In this document: positions 59,013 through 64,000 of the stretch, one piece after another
Position numbering within the stretch: the first letter of the stretch is position 1
Layout of the letters: every line of letters starts with the position of its first letter
Source: Vibrio pectenicida
GTDB lineage: Bacteria > Pseudomonadota > Gammaproteobacteria > Enterobacterales > Vibrionaceae
Direction: 5' to 3'
DNA: 64,000 bases
NCBI GenBank assembly: GCA_024347015.1
Contig: AP024890.1
Location: 62,001-126,000 of the forward strand
The notes under the pieces: model-generated
What the model was told of the DNA's origin: nothing
What the model saw: only the letters and a program-made list of their open reading frames with translations
Databases searched by the model: none
Made by a program: the position numbers and the translations under genes

Positions 59013-59339
59013 TCAAATAACAAGCCAATTAAAAATAGAAAATGCCAACATACCGCCTGCAACAATCATTAGTGTGTTGTTACATTTCAAGCTCAACAAC
59101 ACAGTAATCACACCAGCATAAAAAAATGGACTGGTATACAAGTTGTAAAAAGATGTACCATGTTCTAGAAACACAATCGGAACCCACATAGCAGTAAGGA
59201 CTGAAGGCGCAGTATACCTTAAGAGTTGCTTGGTTTTACTGCTAAGAGAAATCGGGATTGATCGCATAAAAAACAAATATCGACAAGCAAAAGTAATAAG
59301 CGCCATCAAGAAAATCACCCAATCCGTATTAAGTGTCAT
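59013..59339 (-). CDS. azlD: Branched-chain amino acid exporter subunit AzlD
   Basis: 108 residues, four membrane segments (FLMALITFACRYLFFMRSIP, LLRYTAPSVLTAMWVPIVF). The ATG at 59339 has GGAG before it and overlaps azlC by 11 bp. It works with AzlC (BrnFE type) to export branched-chain amino acids or methionine. Confidence 0.88.
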   Translation of the reverse strand: MTLNTDWVIFLMALITFACRYLFFMRSIPISLSSKTKQLLRYTAPSVLTAMWVPIVFLEHGTSFYNLYTSPFFYAGVITVLLSLKCNNTLMIVAGGMLAFSIFNWLVI

Positions 59340-60033
59340 AGTGTTCTCCGTTCGAAGTATAAAAGCCTGCAATCATTCCCAAGACCGTTGCGCAAATAAG
59401 CGAATATTCAAACCCAACGAGATCTAAGATAAGTGCAACTATTCCACTGACCAATACCGCAGCCAAAGTGGAACGATCTTTTATTGATGGAATAACAATC
59501 GCAATAAAAGTAGCCGCAATAGCAAACTCAAGTCCTAACTCTTCAATATTACTGATATTTGACCCTGCGATAATTCCCCCAAGCGTTGCAAGGTTCCAAA
59601 CCAAATAGAAAATGGCACCTGCGGCCACCGCATACAGATAACTAAATGAACGACTTTTATCCATATGACTCGTTGCAATTGCAAACATTTCATCTGTGAG
59701 AAAGAAAGCAAAAATCATTCTTCTAAACCAAGGCAAATCCTTTATATATGATTGAAATACTGCTGAGTAAAGTAAATGACGAGAGCCAATGACAAACGTT
59801 GAAGAAAGTATAGGTACCGTTGGACTCATCGCACCGAACATAGAAACACCTGCTAATTGAGCCGCACCAGCAAAAATAAACAGTGACATTGATTGTGCTT
59901 GAAGTGATGTAAGCCCAGCTTGAATCGCCAACGAACCACATAAAACACCCCAAGGGATAACAGCTAAGCAAAGTGGAAAAATAGCAAAACTGGCCTGATA
60001 TATTAAGGCCGATTTCTCTTTAATTGTTAACAC
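59329..60033 (-). CDS. azlC: Branched-chain amino acid exporter subunit AzlC
   Basis: 234 residues, membrane protein of the AzlC family (FPLCLAVIPWGVLCGSLAIQ, GSRHLLYSAVFQSYIKDLPW, FFLTDEMFAIA). Large subunit; overlaps azlD for coupled translation. No Lrp-type regulator adjacent. Confidence 0.92.
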   Translation of the reverse strand: MLTIKEKSALIYQASFAIFPLCLAVIPWGVLCGSLAIQAGLTSLQAQSMSLFIFAGAAQLAGVSMFGAMSPTVPILSSTFVIGSRHLLYSAVFQSYIKDLPWFRRMIFAFFLTDEMFAIATSHMDKSRSFSYLYAVAAGAIFYLVWNLATLGGIIAGSNISNIEELGLEFAIAATFIAIVIPSIKDRSTLAAVLVSGIVALILDLVGFEYSLICATVLGMIAGFYTSNGEHYDT

Positions 60034-60187
60034 TAAATCTACTAACCTCTTTTTACTTAATAATGATGTATGTCATTCTATAACATAATAAAAATATTAT
60101 TCATAGTCTTAAATCATATGAGGAGAAAGTAATATTTATACATAAGTTTATATGGTGAGATAAACAATCTAACTATGAGATTTGTTA

Positions 60188-60604
60188 TTATTCGTTAGTA
60201 ATGAGATCTTTTTCAATTAAGCTTTCTAAAGTAAGAATACGTTTTTCCTGCTCTTTAATAGCTTCTAGTAAGATTGCAATCATTGAACGATAGTCAACCC
60301 TTAAATAGTCTATATCAGATGATTCCCGAACAATTTCTGGATAAATACGTTGTAAATCTTGTGCAATAAACCCAAACTCTACCTGATCTGAACCATTAAG
60401 TTGATATCTAACACCTTTAATTTTAATTATTTTTTCTATTGGTGATGTTATATTAGATATGTTTTTCTTTAATTCCTTATCGCTACACCATGGCTGGAAC
60501 TTATCAGAACAAATTTTAGGTTTATTTAACTGTTCTGCGATGGAGTAATGTGACATCAATCCCATGCAAATAGTGATGAAAAAAAATACTTTTTTACTTA
60601 TCAT
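60188..60604 (-). CDS. Secreted protein with an S74-type intramolecular chaperone domain
   Basis: 138 residues. Signal peptide at about 1-23, then KGVRYQLNGSDQVEFGFIAQ and DLQRIYPEIV, VDYRSMIAILLEAIKEQEKR, the pattern of the endosialidase-type C-terminal chaperone (peptidase S74). The domain normally sits at the end of phage tail spikes or adhesins and cleaves itself off. Here it is alone after a signal peptide. It may be a remnant or a trans-acting helper. Confidence 0.75.
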   Translation of the reverse strand: MISKKVFFFITICMGLMSHYSIAEQLNKPKICSDKFQPWCSDKELKKNISNITSPIEKIIKIKGVRYQLNGSDQVEFGFIAQDLQRIYPEIVRESSDIDYLRVDYRSMIAILLEAIKEQEKRILTLESLIEKDLITNE

Positions 60605-60873
60605 ATAGTCTCACTGTGTTTTATTTTATAAATAATTTTTATTGTATATCATTTTAATAGGCATTTACATCTAACCATACAAGATCAATTATAGAAAGAA
60701 TTATATATAAAAACCTAGAATTAATAAAATATAATAACCACACGGATGATAATTTTAATTTTATATTTAATTGTTTTAGTGACATATACCAAGTAAGTTC
60801 AAATTTCAGATTATAAAATGTTTTTTTTATGTTAAAAATGACATCTAATATGATTTTTTAATATCAGTTAACA

Positions 60874-61272
60874 ATGAAAACACTATCCGTAATATTATTA
60901 TTTTACATTAGTATAATAAACTTAGCACAAGCTAGTTCCACAACATATGTTTACTGTGGCTTGCCAGATGGGAGTGATTGGGATTGGTTGTATGATGAAC
61001 AAGGAAACTATATAAATATAGAAGGTGAATGGAGGCGTATATCATTACACGACTCGAGTTTCTACAATGTGTTCAATGTACAGCAATCAATTTTTAATCA
61101 AAAAAAAATCAAATTCCCTTCTGGTTATATTCCTCAACCAGCAGATCGAAATACCTCCTACTGGGAAGTATTTCAAATATCCCTTCCAAACGGATCATCA
61201 TACTTTATGGAAGGGAATAAATCTTATCATAATACCATACGACCACAAAATCATTATCTGCGATCACTATGA
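60874..61272 (+). CDS. Small secreted protein, tandem paralogue 1
   Basis: 132 residues. Signal peptide at about 1-20, then YVYCGLPDGSDWDWLYDEQG, FPSGYIPQPADRNTS and YWEVFQISLPNGSSYF. About half of the residues match the next gene. One cysteine in the mature part, in YCGL. Unknown family; AT-rich. The 270-bp gap upstream is highly AT-rich with no gene seen. Confidence 0.7.
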   Translation: MKTLSVILLFYISIINLAQASSTTYVYCGLPDGSDWDWLYDEQGNYINIEGEWRRISLHDSSFYNVFNVQQSIFNQKKIKFPSGYIPQPADRNTSYWEVFQISLPNGSSYFMEGNKSYHNTIRPQNHYLRSL

Positions 61273-61308
61273 AACAATATAAATATATAACTTCGGATTT
61301 AATTAATA

Positions 61309-61701
61309 ATGAAAAAAATAATAGTATATTCTTTCTCCATATTGTGTATTTATTCATCCCTGTCATATTCTATGACTTATGTTTATTGTGGGTTGTCTGA
61401 TGGTAGTGATTGGGATTGGTTACTCGATCAAAATGGAAATTATGAGACTATCGAAGGTACATGGGGACGAGTACATCAAAGAAATGGTCAGTATTTTAAT
61501 GTATTCCGCGTCACTGAAAGCCATTTTGATAGTAAAGCCTTTAGTTGCCCTGCGGGCTACACACCACAACCAGCAGACAGAGGAACATCTCGTTGGGAGG
61601 TATTTGAAATACAGAAGCCTAACGGTACTCAGGTGCTAGTTGACTCATATAAGACTTACTATAATACAGGAGGCGTTATTCCATCTGCATATCGCCTTTA
61701 A
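61309..61701 (+). CDS. Small secreted protein, tandem paralogue 2
   Basis: 130 residues with a signal peptide (about 1-21), then YVYCGLSDGSDWDWLLDQNG, CPAGYTPQPADRGTS and RWEVFEIQKPNGTQVLV. Paralogue of the previous gene with an extra Cys (SCPAGY), so these two could form a disulfide. It starts 36 bp after gene 1; likely cotranscribed. Function unknown. Confidence 0.7.
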   Translation: MKKIIVYSFSILCIYSSLSYSMTYVYCGLSDGSDWDWLLDQNGNYETIEGTWGRVHQRNGQYFNVFRVTESHFDSKAFSCPAGYTPQPADRGTSRWEVFEIQKPNGTQVLVDSYKTYYNTGGVIPSAYRL

Positions 61702-61956
61702 CCCTTTCTTGCCAATTTTATTGGGGTTAGACCACTAGTTCTACACATAACTAACTTATAAATATATATGGAGAGATTGAGATAGAACATGCCACAAAAT
61801 TTGAATACGGAAACCAGTTAAATTAAGCCATCGTTCAGCAAGATCACTAAGCGCATACAGATTAAAGGGCTTTATGCTATTTTTAGTATAAAGGGTACGT
61901 TGTAAAGGGAAATCACTTATGTATCCAAATACGCCAAAATTTTTAGTCTGTTTTCT

Positions 61957-64000
61957 GTGCACGTTTGGGATGACATCGACACACAAGATTTTCTGGCTAG
62001 CAACTATATTTTTGAAGGACAAAGTACTAACGTCATCGTTAATCAAGGAAATATCACTGCAACACAAGGAGGAACTGTTGCATTAATCGCTGCAAAAATC
62101 ATTAATCAGGGAACAATTAGTTCTCAATCAGGCAATATCATGATGGGCGCGGGGAATAAAGAAACTTGATTTAGGTGGCCCTGTAAAGCTAGAAGTCAAA
62201 GAAGGTGCCATTACAACCTTGATTGAGCAAGGCGGTGCAGTACATGCGAATGGCGGTATGGTCTATTTAACAACAAAGGCCGTGCATGAACTTGCTACTA
62301 GCGTTATCAATCATACTGGAATTACAGTAGCACAAACTTTATCTACTGGAGAACAAGGTGAAATTGTCCTACTCGGTGATATGGATTATGGAACCACTAA
62401 AGTAGCAGGTGTCATTGATGCTTCTGCCCCTAACGGCGGTAATGGAGGATTTATTGAAACCAGTGCAGCGAATATAAAAATAGCCAATGACACCCAAATT
62501 AATACCAAATCAAAACAAGGCGAAAATGGTACATGGCTTATTGATCCAACCGATTTTACCGTCTCAGCAAGTGGTGGTGATATTTCAGGCACCGCGCTAT
62601 CAAGTAATTTAGCCAGTGGCAATGTACAGATTCAAACTACTGGAGTAGGAGGAAACCTCTACGTTAACGATACTGTGTCATGGTCTGCCAACAAACTCAC
62701 TTTGACTGCAAATAATAATATCGAAATCAACTCCAACATAGTAGCAACTGGCTTAGGAAGTGCGTATACCATCGCATCTGGAGTAGACGTTTTAATACCA
62801 AAAGCTGCAAATTTCACTTGGAAAAAAGGCAGTGCTGGAACGGTAAATAATCTCTATTTTGGTAATAGTTTAATTAAGTTTGATAAGAATACAGGTGCTG
62901 CAATAACGGACACAGGGGCGCTACTTCAGCCCTTTTATTATGATGATGGAATATCATCAAGCCGTATAGCTGGCTGGTACCAACTAACCTATCAAGATTA
63001 CCCATTAGATTTTGGCATTGCAACAGGTGGCGATGGAAGCAACAGCTGGAATTATAATGGAGAGGTGTTGGCAACCAACGGAGAGATAGGAAGCATGACA
63101 TTACTTGAAAGTGTTAAGAATTCACTTTCAATAAACATAGCCAACTACGATGAGGGGATAGGAACTCTCGTAGCAACGACTAATGTCAATGTTACCGAAA
63201 CAGCAAACACCATTGATATTACTAACTCATACACTTTAGAGCAGGATAAAAAATTTGTAAGAACTACAACGACCGTTTCGAATAATAGCACTACGACCCC
63301 CTTAACTAATGTTCGTTTGTGGATTGGAACTAGGGATGACTTTGTTGGTGAATCAGATACAAGTTATATGGCCAAAGGAAATATTTCCGATGGTTTTGCC
63401 CAGATTTCAGAACAAAATACCCAAGCTAAAGCGATTAAGATTACTGAAGAAATCGATGGCACTGGCGCGGCCGTATTATTTTATTCAACCTCTGACGGTG
63501 CCGATACTGTTACCACAGGTTTCGGCAAATTTTCCAAAATCATGCAGAAGGATCCGCGCTCATCGGAAATAATAACAAACAAAATTGATGGATCTTACGG
63601 GTTATTTTTACGTATGGCTGACTTAGATCCCAACAGCAGTGAAAATCTTAATTGGTATTACGCTGCCGGGAAAGCCAGTGGTATTGAAAATATCATCCAA
63701 AATGTAGCTGATGACAGTAGTGCTATTATTTCTCCTCCTACTACTCCTCCTACTCCTACTCCTGCTATAGATTCCTCTATCCCACAAGCAACTGCGGTAT
63801 CTGTGGTTCAATCCATCGCACCTTTGCCAAACAAAGTTATCGTTACACCTCTTGAAATCAATTTTTCAAATGACATCGGATCTTTAAATATAGTGCAAAT
63901 TGATAGTTCAGAGGTGGAGGGTGATACCAACTCATCAAATAATGGAAAAGACAAAACTATTGAATCTTCCACTTGGCTTTATAGTCAACATAATGTGTCT
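61957..64000 (+). pseudogene. Filamentous-haemagglutinin-type adhesin, 5'-truncated and frameshifted, runs off window
   Basis: A frame from about 61957 encodes part of a TPS/haemagglutinin domain (DFLASNYIFEGQSTN, NQGNITATQGGTVALIAAKI, NQGTISSQSG) and stops at 62167-62169. The following frame, from about 62165, continues LDLGGPVKLEVKEG, NGGNGGFIETSAA, GTWLIDPTDFTVSASGGDIS and remains open to the window end. The signal peptide and first TPS part are absent. A Pro/Thr linker lies at 63738-63765. Such proteins are large two-partner-secreted surface adhesins. Likely a decayed gene, since both a truncation and a frame change are visible. Confidence 0.8.

Noticed and set aside
61756..62067. Minus-strand frame with segments such as LSDLAERWLNLTGFRIQIL that resembles a protein tail
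   Set aside because: Could be a transposase or other remnant, but I cannot name a family, and its 5' part lies on the complement of the adhesin frame.

Overview
The window reads as part of a Vibrio genome, probably the smaller chromosome (inference). The evidence is gene content and order: gcvT / XRE regulator / glyA / gcvH / gcvP in the Vibrio arrangement, a stand-alone nadE, a VpsT/CsgD-type regulator, a GlyGly-CTERM trypsin-like protease, the ppsR-ppsA pair, a caa3-type oxidase operon with SURF1 and DUF2909, and an aerolysin. Base composition is moderate, with clearly AT-rich accessory islands at about 22-25, 26-29 and 57-64 kb. No rRNA, tRNA, CRISPR array or intact insertion sequence was seen.

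Layout. 0-9 kb: two glutaredoxin-fold proteins, a HAD phosphatase, a DMT transporter, a divergent Bcr/CflA-type efflux pump and LysR regulator, a GAF-GGDEF-EAL protein, and a divergent NadD-like/NadE pair for NAD synthesis. 9-13 kb: a decayed AraC-MATE unit, a VpsT-like regulator with a c-di-GMP-type motif, and a secreted GlyGly-CTERM serine protease. 13-20 kb: the complete T, H and P proteins of glycine cleavage plus serine hydroxymethyltransferase and a cupin-XRE regulator; a shared 18-bp operator-like element lies before gcvT and between the regulator and glyA. 20-30 kb, accessory: a degenerate gene, an unknown secreted protein, an intact aerolysin and a second aerolysin 3' fragment in direct repeat flanking a proline-hydroxylase-like/EamA cassette, a metzincin-type protease without a visible signal peptide, and a Phd/ParE toxin-antitoxin module.

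30-51 kb, mostly core: aroG; a four-gene polar amino acid ABC transporter; the cytochrome c oxidase operon ctaC-ctaD-ctaG-ctaE with assembly genes (SURF1, SCO-like protein, ctaA, ctaB) and DUF2909 on the opposite strand; a phosphohexomutase; a periplasmic binding protein; ppsR divergent from ppsA; a YjiH-type nucleoside-gate protein; a ferredoxin-NADP reductase. 51-64 kb, accessory: a thioesterase, a RebB-like (R-body) protein, an omptin, DoxX, a frameshifted eukaryotic-like protein kinase, an AaaT-type acetyltransferase, a broken YagU gene, a class A acid phosphatase, AzlCD, a stand-alone S74-type chaperone domain, a tandem pair of small secreted paralogues, and a 5'-truncated filamentous-haemagglutinin-type adhesin that runs off the right edge.

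A recurrent theme is decay of dispensable genes. MATE, AraC, the kinase, YagU, the aerolysin fragment and the adhesin each carry a small frame-disrupting change, mostly explained by loss of one T (or A) in a short homopolymer, while about 35 kb of core genes is free of such changes. Real pseudogenisation and assembly error cannot be separated from sequence alone.
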